Assembly (NCBI GenBank): GCA_023105745.1
Contig: JALGQZ010000001.1
Location: 48,297,662 to 48,361,661, forward strand
Length of the DNA stretch: 64,000 nucleotides
From: Austropuccinia psidii
Lineage: Eukaryota; Basidiomycota; Pucciniomycetes; Pucciniales; Sphaerophragmiaceae
Direction: 5' to 3'
Under the pieces are notes generated by a model. It was given only the letters and a program-made list of their open reading frames with translations, made no database searches and had not been told where the DNA came from. Of the stretch, positions 43,001 to 55,575 are shown one piece after another; position 1 is the first letter of the stretch; each line of letters starts with the position of its first letter. The translations under genes and the position numbers were made by a program.

Positions 43001-45927
43001 TCTTAAGAAGACCTGCTTATCCAGCAAGTCCAAAATCAAGAGAAGCTCTAGAAATTCATATCAAAGAACTTCTAGACCTTGGTGTAATAAGAAAAGTAGG
43101 CCACAATGAGGAAGTAGAAATAACCACACCAGTCATAGTGGCGTGGCATAATGGAAAATCCAGAATGGTTGGGGACTTTAGAGCTCTGAACACTTACACT
43201 GTTCCAGACAGATAACCAATACCAAAAATCCAAATTGCCCTTACTCAAATATCTCAAGCAGTGTATATAACCACTATGGATGCCCTTAAAGGATTCCATC
43301 AAAATGTAGTAACACCAAGAGCAAGAAAATATTTGAGAATTATTGTTCATTGTGGAGTGTATGAATACTTAAGGATGCCCTTTGGTATCAAAAATGCACC
43401 TTCACACTTCCAAAGAATGATGAATGAAATCTTCCCTGAAGAACTCTCAGAGGGATGGTTAATCATTTACATTGATGACATTATTATCTGTTCAAAGACT
43501 TGGGAGGAGCACATGTACAGATTATCAAGAGTTTTGACAAAAATCCAATCAGTAAACATGAAAATCTCCTTGAAGAAATGTCATTTTGGATTTAAAGAAC
43601 TTAAGGCACTAGGACATGTTGTATCTGGTTTGTCCCTTGGAATTGATAAAAACAAAGTTGCAGCAGTATTGTTAAAACCCATGCCTCAGAATAAGAAGGA
43701 AATTCAGTCATTCTTAGGTTTTGCAGGATATTACAGGCAACACATTAAAGACTTTGCATCCATAGCAAGACCACTTTATAAGTTGTGTGACAAAGACACA
43801 GTATTTGAGATGACTGTTGACAGAGTCAAAGCTTTTGAGTCTCTAAGAGAAGCATTGACCACTGCTCCACTCTTACTGATGCCAGACTTTAAATTGCCTT
43901 TCAAACTGTATATTGATGCATCAGGGGATGGACTAGGTGCTGCACTTCACCAAGTTCAGATCATAAATGACAAACCTGTAGAAGGACCAATATGTTTCAT
44001 ATCCAGGCAAATCAAACCAACTGAAGCCAGATATGGAGCAAGTCAAATGGAATGTCTATGCCTTGTCTGGGCCTTAGAGAAATTGAACTATTTCTTAGAG
44101 GGATGTGTTTTTGAAGTAATAACAGATTTTACAGATGTGAAATCACTTTTGAACATGAAAACACCTAACAGACACATGCTCAGATGGCAAATAGCCATAC
44201 AAGAATACAGAGGCAATATGACTATTGTTCATAAGGATGGGAATATTCATAAGAATGCAGATGGACTAAGCAGATGGCCATTACCAAATAACATTGATAA
44301 TCCTGCTTATGTTCCAGAAGAAGCTTCACCACAAATTCCAATAGAAGGAATAAGTGTTACAGACTTGAACACCACCTTCTTTGAAGAAGTCAGAAATACT
44401 TACACTCAAGATAAGAATTGTAGCATCTTATGCCAATTACTTAACAAAGACTGTAAAGACAACTCTCTAATACATGCCTTGGATGAAGTATGGAGAAAAT
44501 CTTATAATGAAGGAAGATTTCACCTACTGGATGGTATAATTTACCACAGAACCAAGCACACATGTGTCATGACAGTTGTAGACAGGTCATTAATCAATCT
44601 TGTACTTAAAGAATGCCATGATAGTCCCTTTTCAGGACATCTTTCTGAAGACAGAGCAAGAGAGAAAGTGAAGACCTGCATATGGTGGCCAATGTGGCAA
44701 AAAGATGTTGCAGAATATTGCAAAACCTGTGACAGATGCCAAAAGGCAAATAAATCCACTGGCAAAAGACTTGGAAATATGATGAAAATCCAAGAACCAA
44801 ACAGACCTTGGGAAATTGTCCATATGGATTGGGTAACTGGCCTACCACCAGGAGATGACAGGAGCTATAATGCTTGCCTAGTAATTGTGGACAGATTCAG
44901 TAAAACTCCAATCTTTTTACCATGTCACAAAGATGATACAGCCATGGATACAGCTCTTCTGATATGGAATAGAGTAGTGTCATGGACTGGGATATTTACA
45001 AATATCATCAGTGATAGAGATCCCAAATTCACTTCAGCTCTATGGACAAATCTTCACCAATTATTTGGCACAAAACTGTCTTTCTCTACAGCCTACCACC
45101 CACAAACTGATGGTCTGGCTGAAAGAATGATCCAAACCTTAGAGGACATGGTGAGAGGATTTTGTGCATATGGCCTTGAATTCAAAGATTGTGATGGATT
45201 TACCCATGATTGGTGTACTCTGTTACCAGCACTGGAATTAGCATATAAAACATCAATCCATTCCAGTACCAATCAGACTCCTGCTATTCTAGAAAAAGGA
45301 TGGAACCCCAAGTTACCCCAAGATTCCTTGAGGAAAGACTTAATTGAAATACATCCCACAGCTGCTAGCTTCAAAGGAATGCTAGACAAAGCTAGAAAGC
45401 ATGCAGTGAGATGCATGGAGGACTCTTTTGCATATGCTAAAGACAAATGGGATAAATCTCATGCAACTCCAGATTTCAAAGTGGGGGACCTAGTTCTTGT
45501 ATCCACCACTAACTTCAATAACATCAAAGGATGTAAAAAGTTAAAAGACTCCTTTGCAGGACCTTTTGTGATTAAGGCCCTCCATGGAGAAAATGCTGTT
45601 GAAGTAGAGTTATCTGAAGAACTTAGCAATAAGCACCCTACATTTCCAGTAAGCTTGATAAAGCCATACAAATCTAGTGATGCTGAGAAATTTCCCTTGA
45701 GGAATAAGATTCCCCAAGTTATACCTCCTATTGAGACATCTGGTACTAAGAAAATAACCAAAGTTCTTAAAGAAAGGAAATTAAGAACCAAGAAAGTAAG
45801 GGAATACCTTGTTAGGTACAGTGACCCAACTTGTGAAGATGAATGGTTAGAAGAGAAAGATATACCAGAAGCCACCAAACTCCTGAGGAGATTCAGACAC
45901 ACTAGAAACACCAATATTACAAAGTAA
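40003..45927 (+). pseudogene. Gag-Pol of Element 3, interrupted by one stop
   Basis: The frame opens at the ATG at 40003, runs 1070 codons, meets TAA at 43213-43215 in the reverse transcriptase (relatives have Tyr in PDRYPIP), and stays open in the same frame to 45927. Domains in order: overprinted N-terminus (1-220), coiled-coil region, capsid-like region (about 480-625), zinc knuckle CHICQSTTHLANTC (about 686), protease, YIDD at 1156, RNase H with intact ITDF and MEC, HHCC-DDE integrase, chromodomain. The protease motif is LDPGA (Asp 808) where DTG or DSG is expected, which would probably inactivate it. Both lesions look recent given the near-identical LTRs. Confidence 0.9.
40017..40666 (+). 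CDS. Overprinted leader ORF of Element 3 (second gag frame)
   Basis: Open without interruption from the predicted acceptor to TGA at 40664-40666, +1 relative to the Gag-Pol ATG frame. Joined to the upstream exon it gives about 281 codons. Blocks: QASVDIYKASHSAY, KNCMNSYLTVRKFL, LNGWHPLMEK, a proline/lysine-rich linker (KGKGKAPAPKPYS) and YRIPKIQQDAMENVFQMART. These align with Element 1's second frame in order and spacing. The stop overlaps an in-frame Gag-Pol ATG (AUGA), which could allow re-initiation in this copy only. The product is basic in the second half and probably binds nucleic acid; role unknown. Confidence 0.72.
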
Positions 45928-45937
45928 TATTCTTTTT

Positions 45938-45950
45938 TAGGGGGAGGGAA
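45938..45950 (+). other. Polypurine tract of Element 3
   Basis: AGGGGGAGGGAA ends against the 3' LTR, 10 bp or so after the Gag-Pol stop. Confidence 0.75.
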
Positions 45951-47787
45951 TGTGAGCCTTAGAGGTAATTTCATATACCCAAAAGACCACAAATATAAAA
46001 AATAACATATTAATATAAATAAAATAAATTTATTTATATTATTAAAATAAAAATAAAAAATATAAATATAAAATTATATTAAAAATATAATTTTAATTAT
46101 AATTTAAAAATAAAATTACTTTAAATTTTGTAAATATAAAATTACATTTATACTTGAAAAATTTAAGTAAAAATGAAATTTTAACAAAATTGTGAAAAAA
46201 TAAATAAATTTGGAAAAAAGTTAAATAAAATTTATTATAACTTTTTATCCAATAAATAAACATATAAATTTTATTTCACCATTGGATTCCTCATAAAAAA
46301 TCAGGTGGGGTCACCTCTGAGTGAAATTTTTGTAACTCAACTCTAAATAAGCTTAAATTAAGTTTTTAGTATTTTCAATACAAAAGTTGAAAATCCTCAA
46401 AACCTTAATTTAATTCACACCACATGTGGTGTTAACCATCAATTTTTGTGTTAAAATTGAGGTGTTGTGTTTAGTTTAGAAGTTATGAGGAATTAAAGTA
46501 TTTTCAATTGAATTCAATTGAAATGTCAAAATGTGCGCGTGTATTACATAAGTGAACTTTGATTTAAATATGAGGTGTCAATTATTACTGTATTGTACTG
46601 TACAATTGAATTGAATTACATGTGTAAATTATAAGTATAATACATGATGAGGAATTAAAGGAAAAAATAAATTGGAAAGATTAAATTTGGGGGGGAAAAG
46701 GAACTCCAGCTCTAAGGGGGAGCTAGACCCCCAAAATCCTTGCTGACAGGCGTGGGATGTCAAAATTCACGCAAAAGTTCATCACTTTTGGCCTGGAATT
46801 GAGTTACAGGGTCTGTGGACTCAATTGATGATGAGGTTTTGATACCAACTGGGGTAGTTTTAGCTGTTGCCAAGAAGGTAAAACTACCCTTAAGATAAAA
46901 CAATCATAATAAAAACAGTTTTAACTGGTTTCTACGCCTCTGACACACATTCTGACGTGTTTTGAAGGCTCTAGGCCTGGTATTGCTATAGTAATGGCTG
47001 ATTTAAGGGTCTAAAATGGCTAAAAATGGCTAAAAATGGCTTAAACCAGCCCTTTTTGGTCTAAACCAGGGTTCAATGATGCCATAATTGGCTTTTCTGT
47101 TGTCAGACTGTTTTTCACGACTGACAAGAGTAAATTTTACTTTTGGAGTAAGAGAATTGATGGCTATAAAAGAATGTCTTCTTTGCCCCACTTTTCTCTT
47201 CATGTTAGAATCTTTTCCTTTTATTAATTAGTTTAAAACTGTTAAACCAATCAATCAAAGATTCCAACCACCACTTTTAAATCATTTTACTCCTTTTAAC
47301 CACGTGAAAAAATCATTATAATCATTGTTTGTAACTCTTATAATCATTTTTGCCCCTGAACCACCCCAAAAGTGAATTAAAGCATCTTTCATCACTGTTA
47401 ACTTTGTCACTCTGTTTCCAAATTCACTCTGGTCACTTTTGGGCGTGTTTTCTCTTTAATATTCTTTTTAAAGACTTTGTTCTTTAATTAATTGCTTGCA
47501 GTTCTTTGCTCAATTAATTCCAATTGAAATTGCTCTTGAAGAAATTTCTTTTGTAGCCTTAAAATATCTCTTGTAGAGTATTTTTTGGATAAATCTTTAT
47601 TGTTGGTAAAACAATAAATTTTTATATTATTGTTTTATACTAATAAAGTTATAAACAATAAAATTGGCGTGTTTTCTCTTAAAAATAATATTTCATACTA
47701 TTTTTAACTGAATTTTACCTTATACAAATTTTGAGGACAGGAAAAGTACTTGATTTTTTAATCAAAGTTTCATATCCACACCTTACA
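45951..47787 (+). repeat. Element 3 3' LTR
   Basis: 1837 bp, same ends and length as the 5' LTR, followed by CCCTG. Confidence 0.95.
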
Positions 47788-48944
47788 CCCTGGGCCCAAA
47801 TTTGCTGGGAACCCAGGGGTACCATGGGACCATAAATTGGCCCCATGACCCATAACTTCACCTACATGGCTTGGACCCATTGGGGGGTCCAGGACCACCA
47901 AGACCATGGCCTCCCCAAAGTTTCAGGGGAGGCCCTGGGTGATGAATCCAGCCCAAGGAGGGCTTTCAGTATTCACCTTGAGGGCTTGAGTGGGGGCCCA
48001 TAATTGAGTTATGGCCCACTTCCTTGAGGGTTTTCTCTGAATTTGACGCGGGCTGATTTGACATCTTGACCCTTCTGCTTGGGTTTTCTCCATGAGTTGA
48101 TGGTTGAATCCCCGTGAACTTTGACGATTTGGGTGGAGTTAAAAACCAGTATCTTGTTCTTGTTTGTGTTTGGTTTGGCTTCTGTTCATACTCTTATAAA
48201 TACTAATAAATGGAATAAAAATAAATAAAGGTAAAATAAGAAGAAAAAATAAAGGGACCTCCCAATACGTTATTTGGAAGGGGATGTTGCTGCTTTAAAG
48301 AAAGAAAAGAAAGAGAATTATACAAGTAAAGAAAGAAAGAAAAATAAAGAAGAAGAGAAAATGAGAGTAAAGAAATAAATAAAGAAAAATCCTGATGTTT
48401 GGTCTTTCTTGTGGTGAGTTGCTTGATTCTGGCCAAGATGTGTCTGAAAAATGAAAACCAAGCATTTGATGCTCACAGAGTGGCCAAGGTAATGTTTTAC
48501 AAGAAGTAGAACCCTCAGGGATGCATACCAGGAGATAGAACTTACTTTCAAAACTTCCACTCCCCACCAAGCACCATAAAATTGAAAGAATTGCCATAAA
48601 TGACTTCTGAGATGAATTGCCATAAATGACTTCTGAAAAGAATTGCCGTAAATGACTTGAAGTAATGAATGTCTTGAATTATAATGATTGGCATGAATGA
48701 AAAGATAAATAAAAGAGAAAGAAAGGAAAATTAAAGAAGAAACATTTGGCCATATCTTGATAAGATCCAAATTGAAGGGTATTGGTGTTGTATGCTTCTT
48801 GAACCTGTCCAAAGAATTGACAAGTGCTCACAAAGTGGCCAAGGTGATGCTTACAACAACATATGGGTAGAATACCCCCTTAAAGGTGCATGCCAGGAGA
48901 GGAACTTCCTTTCATAACTTCTTCTCCCTACCAAGCACCATAAA
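47788..48944 (-). other. Element 5 3' untranslated region (right part)
   Basis: Non-coding. Two diverged copies of a segment of about 115 bp lie at 48467-48580 and 48827-48945 (GCTCACA.AGTGGCCAAGGT ... CACCATAAA), with the second adjoining the pol stop. Between them, GAATTGCCATAAATGACTTC is repeated three times (about 48585-48660). Confidence 0.55.
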
Positions 48945-51900
48945 TCAAACTCTTGAGGTATTTGGACCAGGCTTGTCTGGATACAATGAATGAAAATCCT
49001 TGACAAGATCTGGTGAGTTGGTAAGTTTGGAAGCTGGTTCCCAAGTGGTTCTTTCTGGGTCTTCACTGAATCCTTTCCACTCTACAAGATACCATAATTT
49101 ACCTCTTTTGAGTTTTGAGTCCAGAACCTGAGCCACTTCCCATTCTTCTTGCTCCACCACTAAAACTGGTGGTGGCGGCAATTGATGACGATTTGGGATA
49201 GTTGAATGCTTTACTGGTTCTAATAAGGACACATGGAATACAGGGTGAACTGTCTTCCATTGCTGAGGCAACTTGAGGTGATATGCATGGCTGCCAATCT
49301 TCTTCGGAACTTCAAAAGGTCCCAGCTATCTTTCTGATGTTTCTTGGTGGGTCTTGTTGTCTTGATGTTCTTGGAAGCGAGCCATACTTTGTCCCCAGGT
49401 TGGAAATCAGGTGGAATTGCCCTATTTCTATCTGAATACTTCTTTAATCTCCTTATTGCTGACTCTAGTTCTTCTTTGACAACTTGCTGTACTGATTGGA
49501 GTTTTGTTGATAACTTTCCAGCAGGTGAGTCTTGAGAAATGTGGATTGAGTCAAAGCTGGGATTTCTTCCATAAATGGTGAAAAAGGTGATTGCTTGGTT
49601 GATGAATGTTCTGCATTATTATAGGCAAATTCAGCCAGAGGGAGCCAGGTGTACCAGTCATCTTGATGATAGCTGACATACATCCAAAGGTACTGTTCTA
49701 GTATCTGATTTACCCTCTCTGTCTGTCCATCTGTTTCAGGGTGAAAGGCAGTTGAAAGATCTTTTGATATCTTGAGCTGCTGAAACAATTGAGTCTAGAA
49801 TGATGAAACAAATAAGGATCCTCTATCACTGACAATACTGACTGGAAGGCCATGCTTGGAAAATACATGACTAATGAAGATTTGAGCTAAGTCCAGAGCA
49901 GTGATTGTTCCGTAAGTTGGAATGAAGATTGCCATTTTTGAGAATCTGTCCACAACTACTAAAATTGAATCAAAGTTGTTTGACAGTGGCAATTGAGTGA
50001 TGAAGTCCATTGATAATGAATTCCAAGGACCAGACGGAATTGCAAGAGGCTTGAGTAATCCAAACTTCATGTGATGAATGTTCTTGTTTCTTGAACATTG
50101 CTGACATGAGGACACATAGTCCTTGATGATTTGATTCATGCCAGCCCAATAAAAATCCCTCTTGATGAGCTTGAGGGTCTTCTCCTGGCTAGGATGGCCA
50201 GCCAATGGTGAGTCATGACGCTTTTGAAGAATATTGAGTTGAAGTTCTTCATTGCTTGGGATTACCACTCTATCTTTGAATAATAATAACTTGGCTTGAG
50301 TTTCAAGAGAATAATCTGGAACTGATTCACCTCTTGCTAGTTGCTTGAGTATTTCTTTATAGTCTTTGTCTTGCCATACTTCTTTTTGAATCTTGTCCAC
50401 TAAATCTGTGAAAATTTCCACTTTGATTGAGAAGAATCTTGACTCTTGAATTCCATCTTGCTTAAGTACTTGATGAAAATTTTTAGCATTCTTGCTGATG
50501 AAGTCCACCCCCCTCTCTGGGTACACGTTGTCCTGACGTGACCAGGCATCTGGCAAAGTGGCCAGCCTGCCTGGGCGGTAAGTGATAGTGAAATGAAATT
50601 CTGAGAGAAATTCAGCCCAACAGGCCTGACAACGAGTAAGAACTTTGGAAGACATGAAATACTGCAAGGACGAGTGGTCTGTCAAGACCTCAAAGGAATT
50701 GGAAAGAGAAAGAAGAAATGCTCTCCAGCGCTTGAGAGCCCAAACTATGGCAAGGAGTTCCTTGTCATGAATTTCATAGTTGGGTTCAGCTGGTAAGAGC
50801 TTGCGACTATCAAATGCAATGGGATGCTTTCCTGAGTCATTCACCTGACTCAGTACGACGCCCAATGCATAATCAGAAGAATCAGTCTCTACAATAGTAG
50901 GTAGAGATGGATTGAAATGGGATAAGATAGGAGCAGAGGTGAATGCTTCTTTGAGTGCTTTAAACTGACTAAGAGCTTCCTCATTGAAGATGAAAGGAGA
51001 ATCTTTTTTGAGAAGGGAAGTGAGAAAAGGGATTTTTTTGGAATAATTTTTAATGAAACAACAATAAAAATTGGCAAAGCCAAGAAAAGATTGAAGGGCC
51101 TTGATGTTTTTGGGCTGAGGCCAATTGAGGATTTGCTGAACTTTTGAAGAATCCATCTTGGAGCCATCACTTGAAACAACATAGCCCAAGTATTCCACAC
51201 TTGAGGCATGGAATACACACTTGGAGGCTTTGGCAAACAGATTATTGTCCCTCAGTCTTTGGAGGACAGACGCCACATGTTTGACATGTTCCTCCTCAGA
51301 ACTGGAAAAGACCATAATATCATCTAGATAAACCACAACAAACACATCCAAGAAATATGCAAATATATCATTTATGAGATTCTGGAAAGAAGCAGGAGCA
51401 TTGGTCAAACCAAATGGCATGACCAAATACTCATAACTACCATATTTGGTTCTAAAGGCAGTTAAGTGCTCATCCCCCTCTTTGATTCTGAGAAGGTTAT
51501 ATGCACCACGCAAATCTATCTTGGAGAAGATAGTGGAACCGTTGAATACGGTAAGGAGCTGGTTCATAGGAGGAACAGGGTATCTGTTCTTCCTAGTGAC
51601 AGCATTGAGTTTGCGGTAGTCAACACACAAACGAAGACCTCCATCCTTTTTCTTGACAAAAAGGACAGGTGTTCCTGTTGAAGAGGAGCTTGGTCTAATG
51701 AACCATTTCTCTACATTCTCTGAAATGTAGGCTCGCAGTGTTTCTGACTCTTGATTTGATAATGAGTGGATAACACCAATTGGAGGTAGAAGACCCTCCA
51801 ATTTGATATGGTGATCACAGGCGCGGTGTGGAGGAAGTTTCTCAGCTTTCACCTTGGAGAAGACATCCAAATATTGGTGATAAGCAGGAGGGACTACCTT

Positions 51901-52644
51901 CAACACAGTTTCAATTTCTTCTGGCTCTTCCTCCTCATCCCACTGCTCCTCCAGGGATGCATGAAAAGATAAGGGAGGAAGGTCCATATCCCCTTGAAAG
52001 AGATGAAGTGAAGATATGGCAACATCTTCTCCAACATCCTTTATCTCTTTGAAGACTTTATCTCTTAATGGAAGTAATGACTGAGAGAGAATGATGGAAG
52101 GGATATGGACAGAAGAAGGAAGGGAAGGTGTCTTAAGTTCACCAACCAGAGCAACACTGTTGACAGCAGTGGCTAAGTCATTACTAGTAGAAGGAATAAT
52201 ACCACTAGAATCCTTATGACTAGAATCATAGGTGATCAATCCATTTTTCCAATCAATAATGGGATTAAAATGGTAAAGGAAATCATAGCCCAATATCAGG
52301 TCTTCTCCCTTGGGTGAATCTATGATAAAGAAGTCCCATTGAAAGCTTGGGAAGGAAGGCAAGTCAACTACCCACTTGGTATAATGGGTGATGAACAAGG
52401 CGGGGGATTCATTAGAATCCAAAATGAAAAGAGGAATCTTTTCAGGGAGCTCTGACAGAGTCAATGAGTACTTGAGAACAAAATTCTTTTCAATAAATGA
52501 GTTTGTAGCACCAGAATCAATGAGAATACTATAGAAAATATCAGAGACAGAAGAGAAAATAAGAAATTTTAAAGATTTCTTGACACTAGTATTCAGAATG
52601 TACAATTGTGCTCTTGAAGGAAATAAGTGAGAACCATTGAACAC
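48945..52644 (-). pseudogene. Element 5 pol (protease, RT, RNase H, integrase, chromodomain)
   Basis: The frame 52644-49795 encodes protease LIDSGATNSF, RT with VYLDDIMVFS, RNase H (TDSSDYALG, DKELLAIVWAL, LTDHSSLQYF), an HHCC finger (HDSPLAGHPSQEKT, CQQC) and integrase DDE (SMDFITQL, SDRGSLF). A TAG at 49794 replaces the expected Trp codon. The frame then continues through [10 protein letters not shown], is shifted near 49550, and shifted again near 49320 before the C-terminal VHPVFHVSLLEPVK and chromodomain (LVEWKGFSEDPERTTWEP, ending 48945). One nonsense and at least two frameshift lesions: inactive. Confidence 0.88.
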
Positions 52645-54019
52645 ATCATGATTCCCACTCAGGCTTTTCCCTGCTTGCTAGGGAAGCCTCTTGATGATGA
52701 CCCAGGCTTGTTCTGAGGTGTCTTGAAGCATTTTTCAATTGGTTGCTTTCCACCACAATAAGTACACAGCCCCTCTTTAATCCTCCTCTCCTTTTAAGAA
52801 CCAATTAATTTATTGTCCTTATTGAGGAGAGCAGCATGGGGCTTGTCGTTTGAAGATTGAAATTGCTTGCCCTTCTTATTCTTCTTCTGGTGAGGCCTCT
52901 TTGAAGATGAGTTTTGAGGAGGCCTAGAATGATTGGATCCAATGACTGGAGGCTTCTTCTCTTGATTGCCACCCTTTTCTTTTTGCCTCTCATGATATAT
53001 TGTGTCTAATACTAGAGTGACATGCATAAGTTCTTGAAGAGTATCAAAAGTTCCAGGGTGAGAAGCCAACTGATCCAATAATCTTGATTCCAATCCTCTT
53101 CTTTAAACATGGATATAAGCTCTTTCCCCCCAACCTCCAATTCTTGACATTAAGCTTCTGAAATCTGCAATGTACAAGGAAACATGACCACTCTCCTTCA
53201 TCCTCAAATTGTCCACCTCTTGTTCAGCTTTCCTGACTTCATTGGGGTCACCAAACAGAGTGAATAATTGAGATTCAAATAATGGCCAATTATTGAGGAG
53301 GTAGGAAGGATCTTCATTGGAAATATTTGAGAGATAGGGTTCAATCCACTTTCCAGCTCTACCAGTGAGAAAGGAAGTTGAGTAAAGAACTTTCTTCCTG
53401 TCAGAGAAGAAATTTGCTGGATCATTATGGAAGATTAATTGACAGGATTGGATAAATCCTCTCAATTTATGAGCTTGAGTACCATCAAAAGAATCAGGTG
53501 CCTTCATGGATGGAGTCTTCAAAGCAGGGTTTTGGAATTGTCCCTGGGAGCAACTTCTTGAGTGAGTTGCCCCATGAATTGAGTAATCTTCTCCACCATC
53601 TTGAGGAGACTTGGATCAGTTTGAGAGACAAGAGGTTGACTAGAAAAGGCTAGATTAGAACCCTGAGGCACCTCTGGAGCATTTGCCAAGGCATCTGCCA
53701 CTTCAGTTTCCCCAGAATTTTCCTCTTCCACAGACTCTTCCCCCTCTTCATCTTCAACTTCCCCTTGTCTTGCTCTTGCACCTTCAGACATGCCAGGGTA
53801 GCCACCCAAAAGTCAAGAGAAAGATCTTGATCTTCTAGATTTCATTCCACCTCTTCTTGAGGGTGCTGCTCCTTCCATTGGTGGTCCTCTGTCCAAGTTT
53901 GCACTCAGTTGATGAACTGATGGTGTGCGGTCAAGAGGAGCCCTTGCTGTAGGAGTGAGAACAGCTTTAATTCTTTGGGATCTAGTATTTTTGGCTAGGG
54001 GGCTATGCTGAACTGGCAT
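52645..54019 (-). pseudogene. Element 5 gag (frameshifted)
   Basis: The ATG at 54019 opens MPVQHSPLAKNTRS. Pieces at 54019-53813, 53809-53519, 53522-53103 and 53093-52794 lie in shifting frames. They carry an acidic N-terminal region, the capsid motif FDGTQAHKLRGFIQSCQL with LFGDPNEVRKAE, a basic tail (KRPHQKKNKKGK) and, near 52760, a CTYCGG-like zinc knuckle remnant. At least three indels, so non-functional. Unlike Elements 0, 1 and 3 there is no sign of an overprinted leader frame or leader intron here. Confidence 0.8.
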
Positions 54020-54814
54020 TTTGAATAAAATGAAATAAAACTTGATGGTATATTAATAATACTCAGAAATGGGCCAAATCAATCACAATAGAATCTTGAA
54101 GAATCTTGAGGAATCAATTCAAATCTTGAGGAATCAAATTCAGTCAATAATCCAATCAATTAAACAATCAACAATCAATTCAAATCAAATATCAATAATC
54201 TTGAGTAAATCAACAATCAATCAATATCCAACCAATAATCAATCAATCAATAAATCAGTGTCTTCAATATGAAATCAAGGTCTTGAGGAATTAATCAATC
54301 AGTTTAACATCTTCAGAAATCAATTCAATATCTTGATGGGTCAAAATTAGTCAATAATCCAAATCAATTCTTGAGGATCAATAAATATCTTGAGGATTCA
54401 AAGTCAATCAATAATCAAAATCAGCTCTTGAGGATCAATCAATATCTTGAGAAGTCAAAATCAATCAATTTAATCCAAATAAGAATCCTGAGCCGCTGAA
54501 TCAATAATCCAATGAATCCCAATGAATAATCCAATCAATTAAACCAATAAATCAATCCTGAATAAGACCTGAATGAGAACACAGAAAAATTGATTGATAA
54601 AATGAAATGAAGTGAATGAGATGGTAAGCAATGATTAAGAAAGAAGAAAGGAATCAATTTCATATGAATGAAATGAATGAGATGAAATTGATGAGAGAGA
54701 AAAATTATAATAATTAAAGATCATTAAATCATAAAAGAGATCATAATTGATTAATGAGAGAAATGAATATAAATGAATGAAAAGAAAGAATCAAATATGA
54801 GTTAATTAATTTCA
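54020..54814 (-). repeat. Element 5 leader with ATCAAT/TCTTGAGGA low-complexity repeats
   Basis: About 54070-54560 is built of degenerate repeats of AATCAATC and TCTTGAGGAATCAA, and 54590-54810 of GAATGAAATGAATGA-like words. It lies between the 5' LTR and gag. No conserved GGGGGCC primer-type sequence occurs here, unlike in Elements 0, 1 and 3. Confidence 0.6.
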
Positions 54815-55575
54815 TGTCACCGGGGCTCTTCAAAGTGAAGAGGGCCTGGCACTCAGTAAACTGGGACTCACTTATGGAGGGCTCAAAGATATGGTAAGAA
54901 GGAATACACTTAAGAGTGTTAAAGATGAATTGCTAAAAGAATAAATATAAGAAAAGCAGCAACGAGGAAATAAGAGTAAGAAATAGAAGAGCCAACCACA
55001 AACAAGTCCAAGTCCACTGTTTCAACCTGTCAGAATGGAAAGAGAAGGGTTAATAAGGATATGGCCACCCAACTCATACTGTACAGGCAAAGAGAAAATG
55101 CAAAGACTAACTTAGAATTAAATAATCATAATACCCAAATATAGGGATAAGAATAATTATAAGATAATAAATAAACTAAATTAATTAACTGGGGAAAAGT
55201 CCCCAGGGGGAAGAAAGAGGGGCTCGTATATGTGAGAATTACCAGCCCTGATCCAGAGGAAGAATTTTCATGAGAATAATTGATGATTGAATTGAGTCTG
55301 GCCAATACAGGTCCTGTACAGCTGTACAGGACCTGTACAAGAGGTGTGGTGTATTTGAGTGATCATACAGTTTCATACTGGTTTATTGAAACTGTATTGG
55401 GTGAATCCAACCTGTACAGGTATTGACAGGCTGTATTTATGTACCAAACTGTATGCATGTTTCAGAATGAAGATTGCTGAAACTGCATGCTGATACAAGT
55501 GCTGGATCTGCTGATTTGAGATTCTTGAGTGGGTGTATGAGTGAATACCCTTACCCCTGATGGATGGTTGTTACA
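54815..55575 (-). repeat. Element 5 5' LTR
   Basis: 761 bp. Contains a perfect 26-bp palindrome centred at 55321/55322 (arm AGGTCCTGTACAG); half of it is missing in the other LTR. Followed by the target duplication ATATG (55576-55580). Confidence 0.9.

Larger units (their letters stand above)
37693..47787 (+). mobile_element. Element 3: near-intact Ty3 chromovirus, the youngest insertion
   Basis: 10,095 bp. LTRs at 37693-39529 and 45951-47787 are both 1837 bp, and I found only three differences (near 38307, 39084 and 39391). TSD is CCCTG (37688-37692 and 47788-47792). It is inserted in the 3' non-coding part of Element 5. Candidate primer site, spliced leader, gag-pol and polypurine tract are all present on the plus strand. 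Gag-Pol carries one stop and an altered protease motif. Confidence 0.96.
36215..55575 (-). mobile_element. Element 5: decayed Ty3 chromovirus, split by Element 3
   Basis: LTRs at 36215-36956 (3') and 54815-55575 (5') read TGTCAC...GTTACA and are flanked by ATATG (36210-36214 and 55576-55580). The related LTR-D at 15720-15745 shows the uninterrupted target. Without the nested 10.1 kb, the element is about 9.3 kb. It is a different lineage from Elements 0, 1 and 3: it has a YLDD reverse transcriptase and DSG protease, and a chromodomain of the usual chromovirus type. Confidence 0.93.

Noticed and set aside
54062..54560. Possible CRISPR-like or satellite array in the ATCAAT-rich region
   Set aside because: The units are short, degenerate and irregularly spaced, with no distinct spacers; simple low-complexity leader sequence.
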